64,000 nucleotides of DNA from positions 1 to 64,000 of the forward strand of contig NZ_JADKRS010000002.1 of assembly GCF_015351075.1 (NCBI RefSeq), in the 5' to 3' direction. Each line of letters starts with the position of its first letter. Position 1 is the first letter of the stretch. Source of the stretch: Clavibacter sp. VKM Ac-2873 (lineage in GTDB: Bacteria; Actinomycetota; Actinomycetes; Actinomycetales; Microbacteriaceae). Below the pieces are notes generated by a model, which did no database searches, was not told where the DNA came from, and saw only the letters and a program-made list of their open reading frames with translations. Positions 33,250 through 41,622 of this stretch are shown one piece after another. The translations under genes were made by a program, and so were the position numbers.

Positions 33250-34242
33250 TCACGATGCGGGCGGCCCCCACACGACGGAGTCCGTGGCCAGCTCCATGCA
33301 CCGGAGGCGCGCCGGGGAGAAGTCGTAGGGCATCTTCGCGAACGCGTCCATCGCGCTCAGGGACCGGGCCGGCCGGCCGGACCGGCCGGTGCCGCCGCGG
33401 GCGTCGTCCTCGTCCTCGTCCACCCCGTCGGGGTGCAGCTCGTCCCACTCGTCGATGAGCTCCTCGTCGAGCCGCGGGAGGTCGGACGCCTCGATCGCCG
33501 CGTGCAGCGCCTCCTCGAACGCGCGCCGCTCGGCCGCGACCTCCGCCACGCGCGGATCGTCCACGGCGACCGTGTCGTCGAGCGCCTCCTCGGCGGCGTC
33601 GACCCGGTCGGACGCCTGGCGCAGGCCCGGCAGCGTGGCGACGGCGATGTACCGGGTGGCGTTGAGCGCCGCGACGAGCGGGCCGAGGCTCCGCTCCATG
33701 ACCAGCAGGGCGTCGAGGTCGGCCTGGCGCAGGGATCCCTCCGGCAGCCCCTCGAGGCGGCGGGCGACGAGGTCGGAGAGGAGGCCCACCCGGCTGCCCC
33801 GGGCGCGCAGCCGCCGCACGGCCTCCCGCTGCCGCCGGAGCTCGACCTCCTGCGCCGCGAGGGTCGCCTCGAGCCGGCCGAGGACGTCGGCGACGTCGGC
33901 GACGTCGGCGTCCGGAGCCGCGGCCCCCGCGGCGTCCCCCGCCTCCGGGTCGGCGAAGGCGGCGCGGATGTCGTCGAGGGCGATCCCCGCGTCGGCCATC
34001 CGCCGGATCCACATCAGCCGGACCATGTCGGCGTACCCGTACCGGCGGCGGTCGTCGGCGCCCCGCTCGGGCTCGGGGATCAGGCCGATCTGGTGGTAGT
34101 GGCGGATGGTCCGCGGCGTCACGCCGACGAACGCGGCGGCGTCGCCGATCCGGACCCGGCGGGGTGGGGTGGGCATGGGGATCGGGGAGGCGCTCGCGAC
34201 GGGGTCGCCCTCGGTCGGGTGGGTCTCGGCGGGGTGGGTCAT
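33250..34242 (-). CDS. MerR-family regulator with long C-terminal domain
   Basis: 330 residues. The MerR winged helix is at about residues 29-98: RIGDAAAFVGVTPRTIRHYHQIGLIPEPER, then RRRYGYADMVRLMWIRRMADAGIALDDI. A long helical section with many Ala/Glu/Arg follows, then an acidic linker and a C-terminal domain of unknown role. An internal Met near residue 23 (MPTPPRR) could be an alternative start. TAGCGT 20 bases upstream is a likely -10. Confidence 0.8.
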   Translation of the reverse strand: MTHPAETHPTEGDPVASASPIPMPTPPRRVRIGDAAAFVGVTPRTIRHYHQIGLIPEPERGADDRRRYGYADMVRLMWIRRMADAGIALDDIRAAFADPEAGDAAGAAAPDADVADVADVLGRLEATLAAQEVELRRQREAVRRLRARGSRVGLLSDLVARRLEGLPEGSLRQADLDALLVMERSLGPLVAALNATRYIAVATLPGLRQASDRVDAAEEALDDTVAVDDPRVAEVAAERRAFEEALHAAIEASDLPRLDEELIDEWDELHPDGVDEDEDDARGGTGRSGRPARSLSAMDAFAKMPYDFSPARLRCMELATDSVVWGPPAS

Positions 34243-34261
34243 GGGACCACCCGATCACATG

Positions 34262-34267
34262 ACGCTA
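34262..34267 (-). promoter_or_regulatory. Probable -10 box (TAGCGT) for the MerR gene
   Basis: TAGCGT on the minus strand about 20 bases before the ATG at 34242, overlapping the stop of the HEAT-repeat gene. Confidence 0.4.
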
Positions 34268-35002
34268 CGGGAGGTGCAAGCCCGGCCGCCGGGCGAGGTG
34301 CGCGCCGAAGGAGGTGCGCCGGGCCTCGTCCATCGCGTCGTCGAAGCGGAGCTCCGGGTCGGCGAGCTGCGCGAGCACGGCGAGCGCGTGGATCCGCACG
34401 CGGGCGTCCGCCGCGCGCCGCGACCGCTCGAGCACCGGCAGCGCCGCCCGGCCGACGCCCGCGAAGGCCCGCGCGAGGCTCGCCTGCGTGTCGCGTCCGC
34501 CGCGGCCGAGCTGCGATGCGAGCTGCTGGGAGAGCCACCGAGCGCCGGCGGGATCGCGGTCGCCGTCGACGAGGCCCGACGACGTGCGCCACGCGGTGCG
34601 CGCCACGTGGTCGTCGGGATCCCGCAGCAGCGCCGGCGTGATCGCGGGCAGCGCGCGCCGGTCGCCGATCTTGGAGAGCGTGTGCAGCGCCTGGCTGCGC
34701 GCCTGCGGGATGGGCGAGGCGAGCTCGGCGATCAGCGGCGGGATCGTGATCTCCGGGTCGTGCCGGATCAGCGCCCACGTGAGCATCTCGCGCACGTTGA
34801 GGTCGGGCTCGACGCGGCAGCGGTGGATCAGGCCCTCGACGAGCGCGGGATCCGGCCGGGTGCCCGCGGTGAGCGCGGCCTGCAGCCGGGCGGACGCGTC
34901 GGGTGCGCGGAGGGCGGCGGCCAGTCGAGCGGCGATCTGGGCGTCGTCGGCGCGGCCCCGGCGCTGCGGGCGCTCGGCGTCGTCGTCGCGCGCGTCCGTC
35001 AC
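34265..35002 (-). CDS. HEAT-repeat protein
   Basis: 245 residues built almost wholly of paired helices with the HEAT/PBS-lyase spacing, for example NVREMLTWALIRHDPEITIPPLIAEL, ARSQALHTLSKIGDRRALPAITPALL and ARVRIHALAVLAQLADPE. Such proteins serve as protein-binding scaffolds; no catalytic motif is seen. Start is GTG 35002, with GAGG about nine bases upstream. Its GTGA overlaps the stop of the hydrolase remnant before it. Confidence 0.75.
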   Translation of the reverse strand: MTDARDDDAERPQRRGRADDAQIAARLAAALRAPDASARLQAALTAGTRPDPALVEGLIHRCRVEPDLNVREMLTWALIRHDPEITIPPLIAELASPIPQARSQALHTLSKIGDRRALPAITPALLRDPDDHVARTAWRTSSGLVDGDRDPAGARWLSQQLASQLGRGGRDTQASLARAFAGVGRAALPVLERSRRAADARVRIHALAVLAQLADPELRFDDAMDEARRTSFGAHLARRPGLHLP

Positions 35003-35223
35003 CGCACGTCCTCGGTCGCCTGGAGCACCCGGTCGGGGTCCTCGAGCTGCCTGTCGTGGTGGATCCCCGGCAGCCGGCGGACGCCCCACCCGGCGTCCTC
35101 GAGACCGGCCGCGCGCGCGTCCGGCAGCACGGCGGGCGCCCCGGGCGCGCCGTCCGCGCCCAGCCCGTGGGAGAGACCGATGTGGCGCGCGCCGGCTCCG
35201 GCGGTGGCGCGGTGCAGCTGCAT
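34999..35223 (-). pseudogene. Internally deleted alpha/beta hydrolase (74 residues)
   Basis: The frame starts with MQLHRATAGAGARHIGLSHG and LGADGA, which resembles the first strand and oxyanion loop of alpha/beta hydrolases. It ends with LPGIHHDRQLEDPDRVL, which resembles the C-terminal His region of the same family. The roughly 180 residues expected between, including the nucleophile elbow, are missing. It has a good ribosome site and is coupled to the HEAT-repeat gene, so it may persist to keep that gene translated. Confidence 0.5.
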
Positions 35224-35637
35224 GGGTCCAGTCTCCTCCGACGGCACCCGTCGCCGGCACGGCGGGACGCGGGCGCACCGTGCCCGATCCGGGCCCCGTG
35301 CGACGGCGTGTACCCCGATCCCGCACGCGCACGCGCGTCCCGCGCCGAACGGCCCGCGGCCGCGGATCCCCACGGCGCCGGAGCTGTTCGGAGGGCGATC
35401 CGGGGGCGCCGGGGGTCGGCGCCCGGCCCGCCGGGGATCGGCGCCCGGCACCCGGGTGCCCGCGCGCACGGTGTTCGGCCCGGCCGAAGCACCTCGCCAC
35501 GTCGTCACCTCCGAATGGCCGGTCGTGCCGGGATTCGGGAGCGCGTATCGGAGCGTCCGCAGTCCTCATTTGCGCCGACTACTGCGCCTCTCGGCACCCC
35601 GTCACGCTGGGCCCGCGCCGAACAGAAGGAGGACGCC
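35224..35637. other. Intergenic stretch before the M23 peptidase gene
   Basis: About 410 bases between divergent units without a gene I can support. It contains GC-rich hairpins near 35400-35455. The right end must hold the promoter of the peptidase gene. Confidence 0.4.
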
Positions 35638-36546
35638 ATCCACGATGCAGAGACAGCGCGGACCATCACACGACGGAGCGTGGTGATCGGGTTCAGCACC
35701 GCCATAGCGGGCCTGGCGGTGACGCCGCAGTTCGCGACACCCGAGGCCGCCGCAGCCGCCACGCTCATCCCCTACCGATGGCCGTTCGACACGGTCATCC
35801 TCCCCCAGACCATCTACGGACAGCAATGGGACGCACCCCGTCCCAACGGCCGGCATCACGCCGGCGCGGACTTCAACGTCGGCAGCGTCAACGCCGGCAC
35901 CCCCATCCACTCCATCGCCGCGGGCGTCGTCGTGCGGGGCGAGTACTCGCCGCAGCCCTCCGGGGTGCAGACGTACAAGTTCGGCAACTGGGTGACGATC
36001 CGGAACGACGACGGCATGTACACGACGTACGCGCACATGCAGGGCGCCCCGCTCGTGCAGCCCGGGGAGCGGGTCGCACTCGGTCAGCAGATCGGGAAGC
36101 TCGGCTCCACGGGGACGAACGTCTTCCACCTCCACCTGGAGATGCGGACGGGCGACGACGCCGGCTCCTTCACCATCCAGGACGACTTCGATCCCGTCCC
36201 CTACATCAATCAACGGCTCAGCATCCCCAAGCCCATCCCCACGATCGCCGTCTCAGCAGAGGCAGAGGAAGAGGAAGACATGTACATCACGCGAGCAGCC
36301 AACGGGACCGTGGCCGTCTTCGGCGGAGGATTCCGCTCCGACGGCGGCAACGCCGGACGGCACCAGTTCGGCAGCCAGACCGAGTACCAGCAGTGGCGCA
36401 CGGTGCTGCTGGCCTACAACGACAACCTCGACAAGACCGGCCAGGATGCCCGCGGCAAGCGCATCGTCCCGCCCGCCGACCTCCGCGACGTCCTGGGCGT
36501 CGACGAGACGAACTGGGGCGTCATCTGCGGCATGTGGGGCGTCTGA
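35638..36546 (+). CDS. Secreted M23-family (LytM-like) peptidase with C-terminal domain
   Basis: About 302 residues. TRRSVVIGFSTAIAGLAV plus TPEAAAAA is a Tat-like signal. The peptidase domain carries zinc ligands in RHHAGADFNVG and in HLHLEMR, the two hallmark motifs of LytM endopeptidases that cut peptidoglycan cross-bridges. A C-terminal module (DMYITRAANGTVAVFGGGFR onward) resembles parts of phage lysins. The start is odd: AGAAGGAGG sits five bases before an in-frame ATC at 35638, and the nearest ATG downstream is in another frame and stops soon. The only in-frame ATG upstream, 35515, has no ribosome site. The ATC start is therefore proposed but unproven. Confidence 0.75.
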   Translation: MHDAETARTITRRSVVIGFSTAIAGLAVTPQFATPEAAAAATLIPYRWPFDTVILPQTIYGQQWDAPRPNGRHHAGADFNVGSVNAGTPIHSIAAGVVVRGEYSPQPSGVQTYKFGNWVTIRNDDGMYTTYAHMQGAPLVQPGERVALGQQIGKLGSTGTNVFHLHLEMRTGDDAGSFTIQDDFDPVPYINQRLSIPKPIPTIAVSAEAEEEEDMYITRAANGTVAVFGGGFRSDGGNAGRHQFGSQTEYQQWRTVLLAYNDNLDKTGQDARGKRIVPPADLRDVLGVDETNWGVICGMWGV

Positions 36547-36560
36547 CCCACGCGCACGAA

Positions 36561-36592
36561 CGAGGCCCGGCGCTCCTGAGCGCCGGGCCTCG
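36561..36592. terminator. Shared terminator, M23 gene and oxidoreductase operon
   Basis: Stem of about 13-15 bp (36561-36575 with 36578-36592) in the gap between the convergent stops at 36546 and 36614. Confidence 0.75.
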
Positions 36593-36613
36593 TGTCGTCC
36601 TGCGGGTCGGTCG

Positions 36614-37723
36614 CTACAGCGTCGCCGCCGCCGGGTCCCAGTCCTCCGCGAGGGGCGTCGGCTTCCCGACGCTCGACGCGACCTGCACGACCTCGCGGCT
36701 CTCGGCCGCGTCGCGGATCGCGAGCAGCACGTCGAGCACGTGCGCCGCGACCTCGCCGGATGCGCGGATCGGGTCGCCGCCGCGGATGCTGCGCGCGAGG
36801 TCCAGCACGCCGGATCCGCGGCCGTACGTGGATCCAGCCGCCGTCAGCGTCTCCGGCTCCTGCTGCCCGAAGCGCCACAGCTGGCTGTCGCCCTCGAACG
36901 TGTTCGGGTCGGGGAGCACGATGGTGCCCTCGCTGCCCGAGATCTCGACGAAGCCCATGCGCGGCAGCGCGTTCTGGAAGCTGAACGTCGACTGCGCCGA
37001 CTGCCCGCCCGCGAACGAGATGAGCGCCGCGTGGTGCGTCGGCACCTCCACCGGGAAGTCGGTGCCCGCGCGGGGCCCGCTGCCGATGGTGCGCGTGGTG
37101 CGCGAGGTCGAGGAGACCGCGCTCACCGTCTCCGCCGCGCCGAACGCGTGCACGAGCGTGGTGACGTAGTACGGGCCCATGTCGAACAGGGGTCCGGCGC
37201 CGCGCGCGAACAGGAACTCAGGGTTCGGGTGCCAGGCGTCGGGGCCGGGCACGTGGAACAGCGTCGTCGCGGTGAGCGGCTCGCCGATGTCGCCGCGGGC
37301 GATGGCGCGCATGGCCGACTGGATCCCCGCGCCGAGCACGGTGTCGGGCGCGCACGCGACCTGGACGCCGGCGGCCCGCGCCGCCTCGAGCAGGTCCTGG
37401 CCGGACTCGTGGTCGAGCGCCAGCGGCTTCTCGCTCCACACGTGCTTGCCGGCGGCGACGATGCGCCGGCCGACCTCGGCGTGCGTGGCGGGCAGCGTGA
37501 GGTTCACGACGATCTCGATCTCGTCCATGCGCAAGAGCTCGTCGACCGTGCCGTGGTGCGGCACGCCGTGCTCCTCGGCGCGCGAGCGGGCGCGGTCGAG
37601 GTCGATGTCGGCGACGAACAGGACCTCGAGGTCCGGCATCGCCGTCATGTTCTCCAGGTAGGTGCCCGAGATGACGCCCGCGCCGATGACGCCGACGCCG
37701 ACGCGGCCGGTGCCGCCGGTCAC
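36614..37723 (-). CDS. Gfo/Idh/MocA-family oxidoreductase
   Basis: 369 residues. Rossmann motif VGVIGAGVISGTYL near the N-terminus, then the family motif GKHVWSEKPLALD with catalytic Lys, and DMGPYYVTTLVH in the C-terminal domain. Such NAD(P)-dependent enzymes oxidise or epimerise sugars and inositols. Starts with GTG 37723 overlapping the stop of the sugar isomerase gene upstream; the pair probably acts on one sugar or cyclitol. Confidence 0.88.
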   Translation of the reverse strand: MTGGTGRVGVGVIGAGVISGTYLENMTAMPDLEVLFVADIDLDRARSRAEEHGVPHHGTVDELLRMDEIEIVVNLTLPATHAEVGRRIVAAGKHVWSEKPLALDHESGQDLLEAARAAGVQVACAPDTVLGAGIQSAMRAIARGDIGEPLTATTLFHVPGPDAWHPNPEFLFARGAGPLFDMGPYYVTTLVHAFGAAETVSAVSSTSRTTRTIGSGPRAGTDFPVEVPTHHAALISFAGGQSAQSTFSFQNALPRMGFVEISGSEGTIVLPDPNTFEGDSQLWRFGQQEPETLTAAGSTYGRGSGVLDLARSIRGGDPIRASGEVAAHVLDVLLAIRDAAESREVVQVASSVGKPTPLAEDWDPAAATL

Positions 37724-38526
37724 TTGTCGTTCTCCTGCAGCCACGCGAGCGACGCCTGGATGCCGTCGAACACGTCGCCCGCGTAGTCGTCGAACTCGAC
37801 GACGCGCAGCGCGTGGGGGGCGGCGGCGAGCACGGCGGCGACGTCGACGTCGCCCTGGCCCGCGGGCTCCTGCATCTTGAAGGCCTGCGCGAGCTCCGGC
37901 GGCACGACGAGCGCGGACTCCGCGCTCGGCAGGACCTTGGCGATCGCGTCGGAGATCTTGCCGTCCTTCACATGCAGGAACTGCACGCGGTCGCCGAGCT
38001 GGCGGAGGAGGGCGGGCGTGTCCATGCCGCCGACGGTCGACCAGAACGCGTCGAGCTCGAGCACGACGTCGGCGTCCAGACGCTCCACGAAGAGCTCGTA
38101 GATCGGCCGGCCGTCGACCTTGTTCGCGAACTCCCACTGGTGGTTGTGGTACCCGAAGGCGAGCCCGCGCGCGGCGGCCTGCACCTGCAGCTCGTTGACG
38201 CGGTCGGCGATCCGGTGCGCGTCGTCGGCGGTCTGCCAGCGCTCGGACGGGATGAAGGGGTCGATGACCGTCTGGATCCCGAGCTTCGCGGCGGCGTCGA
38301 AGGTGCGGGAGGCCTGGTCGTCGTCGCCGTCGATGACGGGCGCGTGGCCGGAGGGCGCGGTGACGCCGGACGCGGCGAACGCAGCGGCGAACTCGTCGGC
38401 GCGCTCGACGAACGCGTACGGCTCGACCTGCGTGTAGCCGATCTCGGCGACGCGGGCGACGGCGCCCTGCAGGTCCGCGGAGACAGCGTCGCGGACCGTG
38501 TAGAGCTGGACGGAGGGGGCGGTCAT
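37720..38526 (-). CDS. Sugar phosphate isomerase/epimerase (xylose isomerase-like TIM barrel)
   Basis: 268 residues with the AP endonuclease 2-like TIM-barrel pattern: SVQLYTVRDAV, EIGYTQVEP, GYHNHQWEF, VVLELDAFWSTVGG with metal-binding Glu/Asp, FLHVKDG and VVEFDDYAGD. Related enzymes isomerise or dehydrate sugars and inositol derivatives. AAGGAG ribosome site before ATG 38526. First gene of the pair with the oxidoreductase. Confidence 0.85.
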   Translation of the reverse strand: MTAPSVQLYTVRDAVSADLQGAVARVAEIGYTQVEPYAFVERADEFAAAFAASGVTAPSGHAPVIDGDDDQASRTFDAAAKLGIQTVIDPFIPSERWQTADDAHRIADRVNELQVQAAARGLAFGYHNHQWEFANKVDGRPIYELFVERLDADVVLELDAFWSTVGGMDTPALLRQLGDRVQFLHVKDGKISDAIAKVLPSAESALVVPPELAQAFKMQEPAGQGDVDVAAVLAAAPHALRVVEFDDYAGDVFDGIQASLAWLQENDK

Positions 38527-38678
38527 GGTCGCTCCTTTCAGGAGGTGACTGGTGGCCCTGTGTCCACCGCACGCTCCCGCCGTCGCGTACGACGGCTGAG
38601 CCACGATGCCCGCAGGGTTCGACCGGCGCGAGACGCGCCGTACGGTCAAACCTACCGGTGGTCGGGGTCGGGATCCCA

Positions 38679-38703
38679 GGGGCGCGGGCGGCGGATCCTG
38701 GTC
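38679..38703 (+). repeat. Left 25-bp direct repeat flanking the TIR insert
   Basis: Matches 39711-39735 at 22 of 25 positions, with GGGGCGCGG and CGGATCCTGGTC identical and only the 4 bases between them differing. About 1.03 kb apart, bracketing the AT-richer TIR gene. Confidence 0.65.
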
Positions 38704-38778
38704 AGGTCGCACCGCCAGCCGAGCCTGAGCTCCAGCGCGATCGACCCATTTAAATGGATACCGAGGCCCCGAAACAGC

Positions 38779-39558
38779 TCATCCCGCATCACTCACAACT
38801 TCAAAAATCTCACTCGCGATCTCATCAACGGTATTGATGGCCGTATTACGCGCGATTTTGTCGACTAATGATGGTGACTGTCTCGCGATGTCATCTCTTG
38901 AAATCTCGTGCCAGATCGGCAGCATTCGCTGGCCTCCATCTACACTTAGACCGATAATGCCATCAAGCTCATACTGCGGCCAGCCCTTGACGAAAAATGA
39001 TTTGGAAAGCACGACCACGCCGAATGAGCTGTGAGCGAGTCCGTAGTCAATCTTCCTCCGCAAGCTGTCGCCTATCCGCAGCTCGGTCTTGTCGAGCCAG
39101 ACTCGAAGACCAAGGATCCGAAGAGCTTCGGCTAACGGCTCCGCGACCGATGCCTTGTCCTCGCTGGCGTGAGAGATGAAGACATCCCAGGTCTCTCCCT
39201 CCTCGTCCGGGATGATCGGAGGTACTTCGTGTCGGATTGCACTCAGTGACGGCGCAGCAGCCGTCCTCGCCTGCGGAAGCGCAGGGGGCTCAATTGCGAC
39301 AGTTGATCGGACCGACGTCGCCTTCAGACCCATGAGATCCACTGTGAGGTACCAGCTTCCCGTTCGGGGAACGACAATGCGAAAAGGCGACGCCTTGACC
39401 AACCCGCCGTGGAACTTGTGGGCCCGTCCGTTCTTGTAGGAGTTGAAGTTTGAGCTATCCATCAAGCGGACGTTCGCGGCTCTTGTTAACGTTACTACTA
39501 CTGTCGCGCCTTTATCGAGCCGATTCCAGTGGTACTGAGTGAAGGGCAAGCCTGCCAT
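38779..39558 (-). CDS. DUF1883-TIR domain protein (candidate defence or signalling NADase)
   Basis: 259 residues. The N-terminal DUF1883 domain (about residues 4-90) shows YHWNRLDKGATVVVTLTRAA, VRLMDSSNFNSYKNGR and GSWYLTVDLMG. After a Pro/Ala linker comes a TIR domain (about 125-259) with WDVFISHASEDKASVAEPLA, LRVWLDKTELRIGDSL and WPQYELDGI, where Glu is in the position of the catalytic residue of NAD-cleaving TIR domains. Bacterial TIR proteins often kill or signal on phage infection. The ATG at 39558 is chosen because GAGG lies seven bases upstream and DUF1883 begins there. Lower GC than its neighbours, and between direct repeats. Confidence 0.85.
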   Translation of the reverse strand: MAGLPFTQYHWNRLDKGATVVVTLTRAANVRLMDSSNFNSYKNGRAHKFHGGLVKASPFRIVVPRTGSWYLTVDLMGLKATSVRSTVAIEPPALPQARTAAAPSLSAIRHEVPPIIPDEEGETWDVFISHASEDKASVAEPLAEALRILGLRVWLDKTELRIGDSLRRKIDYGLAHSSFGVVVLSKSFFVKGWPQYELDGIIGLSVDGGQRMLPIWHEISRDDIARQSPSLVDKIARNTAINTVDEIASEIFEVVSDAG

Positions 39559-39710
39559 CGCATTCCTCGCTTCATGCGACCCCCGCTTCGGGACCGCTTC
39601 TTCCATCTATGCAACCACAGGGGTCCGACACAGGCAGAAAACGCCTTGTTGCAAATTCACATGGCCGTCGAAGTTGAGGCGACAGTGCCGCAATAGCCGA
39701 CCCCTGGAGC

Positions 39711-39735
39711 GGGGCGCGGAGGACGGATCCTGGTC
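39711..39735 (+). repeat. Right 25-bp direct repeat flanking the TIR insert
   Basis: Partner of 38679-38703 in the same orientation. The composition returns to the GC-rich core pattern at this point. Confidence 0.65.
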
Positions 39736-39794
39736 GCGGCCCCCGCCGATGCCAGGCTCGCAGCACCCGCTCGACGACGAGAGAAGGAACGCGC

Positions 39795-40184
39795 ATGAGG
39801 ATCCGGCAGACGATCGTGGTGCTCGACGCACCGGACCTGGCCGCGGAGAGCGCCTTCTGGGCGGGGCTCCTCGACGGCGAGGTGCACGTGGGCGGTGACT
39901 GGCACTACGTGTCGTTCGACGCCGGATGGCAGATCGGGATCCAGCCCGCGCCCGACTTCGTGCCGCCCGTGTGGCCGGGCGAGGGCCCTCGGCAGCAGCA
40001 GCAGATCCACCTCGACTTCTACGTCGACGACCTCGACGAGGGCCGCGAGCGCGTGCTCGCCCTCGGCGGCCGCCTGCTCCAGCCGGCGGCGGACCCGACG
40101 GCACCCGACCGCTTCGACGTGTACGCGGATCCGGCGGGGCACCCGTTCTGCCTGTGCGTGTCGGGCGGGGACGCGCCGGCCTGA
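39795..40184 (+). CDS. VOC/glyoxalase-like protein
   Basis: 129 residues. Two beta-alpha-beta-beta-beta halves typical of the vicinal oxygen chelate fold: RQTIVVLDAPDLAAESAFWAGLLDG and QIHLDFYVDDLDEGRERVLALGG, ending with DPAGHPFCLCV. The members bind metals or small molecules, and many are resistance or isomerase proteins; no specific role can be assigned. GAAGGA ribosome site. Confidence 0.82.
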   Translation: MRIRQTIVVLDAPDLAAESAFWAGLLDGEVHVGGDWHYVSFDAGWQIGIQPAPDFVPPVWPGEGPRQQQQIHLDFYVDDLDEGRERVLALGGRLLQPAADPTAPDRFDVYADPAGHPFCLCVSGGDAPA

Positions 40185-40222
40185 CCGCACGTCGGGTCGG
40201 CGGACCCGCAGGCGCCGTGCCC

Positions 40223-40228
40223 TAGCGT
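40223..40228 (+). promoter_or_regulatory. Probable -10 box (TAGCGT)
   Basis: TAGCGT about 52 bases before the ATG at 40280; the same hexamer precedes several other genes here. Confidence 0.4.
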
Positions 40229-40279
40229 GGACGCCTCGCGGATCGCACCCGACGACCCGCCCGCCGCAGGGGGCCCCGC

Positions 40280-41344
40280 ATGACCGAGCACGGCAGCCCC
40301 GCGACGACCGTCCGCGTCACGCGCGTCGTGCACCGCGGCCTCACCGTGCGCATCAGCACCCTCGGCAGCCCCGACGGCCGCGCGTTCGTGCTCGTGCCCG
40401 GCATCGGCGTGAGCTCCGACTACTTCGAGCGCCTCGCACCGCGCCTCGACGCGCACGGCACCGTGCACGCGCTCGACCTGCCGGGCTTCGCGGGCGTGCG
40501 CCACCCCCGGCGGTCGCTCGCGATCCGCGAGTACGCCGATCTCGTGGACGCCGCGATCCAGGCGCTCGACCTCGACGACCCGGTGCTCGTCGGCCACTCG
40601 ATGGGCACGCAGGTGGTGGCGGATCTCGCGGCCAGGCGCCCCGGGATCAGCACGCTCGTGCTGATCAGCCCGGTGGTGGATCCGGCCGCGCGCTCCGTGC
40701 CGGTCGCCGCGGCGCGGTTCCTGCGGTCGTCGTGGCACGAACCCCGCCGGATCCAGGTGCTCGCCGTCCGCGCCTACCTCGTCTGCGGGGTGCGCTGGTT
40801 CCTCCGGGTGCTGCCGCGCATGATGCGGTTCCCGATCGAGGACCGGCTGCCGGGGATCCGCGCGAGCGCCCTCGTGATCCGCGGCGAGCACGACGCCGTG
40901 GTCCCGCGTGCGTGGGTGGAGGAGATGGGCCGGCTGCTGCCGCGGGCGCGGGTGTGGGAGATCCCCGGCGCCGCGCACTCGGTGATGCACGACCACGCCG
41001 ACGAGGTCGCCCGCCTCTGCGTCGCCCACCTCGAGCGCCCGCCGACCGAGGGCTCGACCACCGAGGACGCGTCGGCGGAGCTCCGCCGGTACCCCGCGGG
41101 CGAGGAGGAGCGCGACGAGGAGCACGCGGACTTCGCGCCGACGCTCGGCGACTCGCTCCGGGCGTTCCGCGCGCAGGTGGCCGAGGGCGTCGCCATCCGC
41201 CGCGACGACGACGCGGCGCTCGGCCGGGCCAAGACCGCCCACGCGGAGGCGATGGCGGACGCGGCGGAGCGGGCCCGGCGGCGCAGCGCGCGTCGGCGCG
41301 CGCGCACCCGCGGCTGGCGGGGCCAGCGCAGCCCCCGCGGCTAG
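40280..41344 (+). CDS. Alpha/beta hydrolase with charged C-terminal extension
   Basis: 354 residues. The hydrolase core (about 1-258) has FVLVPGIGVSSDYF, nucleophile elbow VLVGHSMGTQV, Asp in IRGEHDAVVP and His in GAAHSVMHDH. A C-terminal extension of almost 100 residues is rich in Glu, Asp, Arg and Ala and ends in an Arg cluster; it may be helical. Substrate unknown. The region from here to 41622 holds no supported gene. Confidence 0.85.
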   Translation: MTEHGSPATTVRVTRVVHRGLTVRISTLGSPDGRAFVLVPGIGVSSDYFERLAPRLDAHGTVHALDLPGFAGVRHPRRSLAIREYADLVDAAIQALDLDDPVLVGHSMGTQVVADLAARRPGISTLVLISPVVDPAARSVPVAAARFLRSSWHEPRRIQVLAVRAYLVCGVRWFLRVLPRMMRFPIEDRLPGIRASALVIRGEHDAVVPRAWVEEMGRLLPRARVWEIPGAAHSVMHDHADEVARLCVAHLERPPTEGSTTEDASAELRRYPAGEEERDEEHADFAPTLGDSLRAFRAQVAEGVAIRRDDDAALGRAKTAHAEAMADAAERARRRSARRRARTRGWRGQRSPRG

Positions 41345-41622
41345 CGGGGGGATCGCGTCCGGGCGACGCTCCCCGCGGACGTAACCGGGCCAGCCACGGG
41401 ACGACGGTCGGAGCTCGAGCGCGGCTCGTCGCTACCGCGGGAATCGCACGCGCGATCTCCTGCCGCGACCGACGATGAGCGCTCCCGGACGCGGTGCTCC
41501 GCGGCCGCGCTCCGACAGCCAGCGGGACGTCCCACGACCCATGGCGTGCGAATCGGGTCGCCGCCCTCGAGCGTCATGCCCGACCGTCTCCACCGCCGGT
41601 GGCAGCTCTCCGACGCCCTCGG

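Noticed and set aside
41345-41622. Small genes between the hydrolase at 41344 and alpha-galactosidase
   Set aside because: Short open frames lack starts with ribosome sites or recognisable motifs; a half match to GGGAGCGCTCCC near 41473 lacks its left arm.
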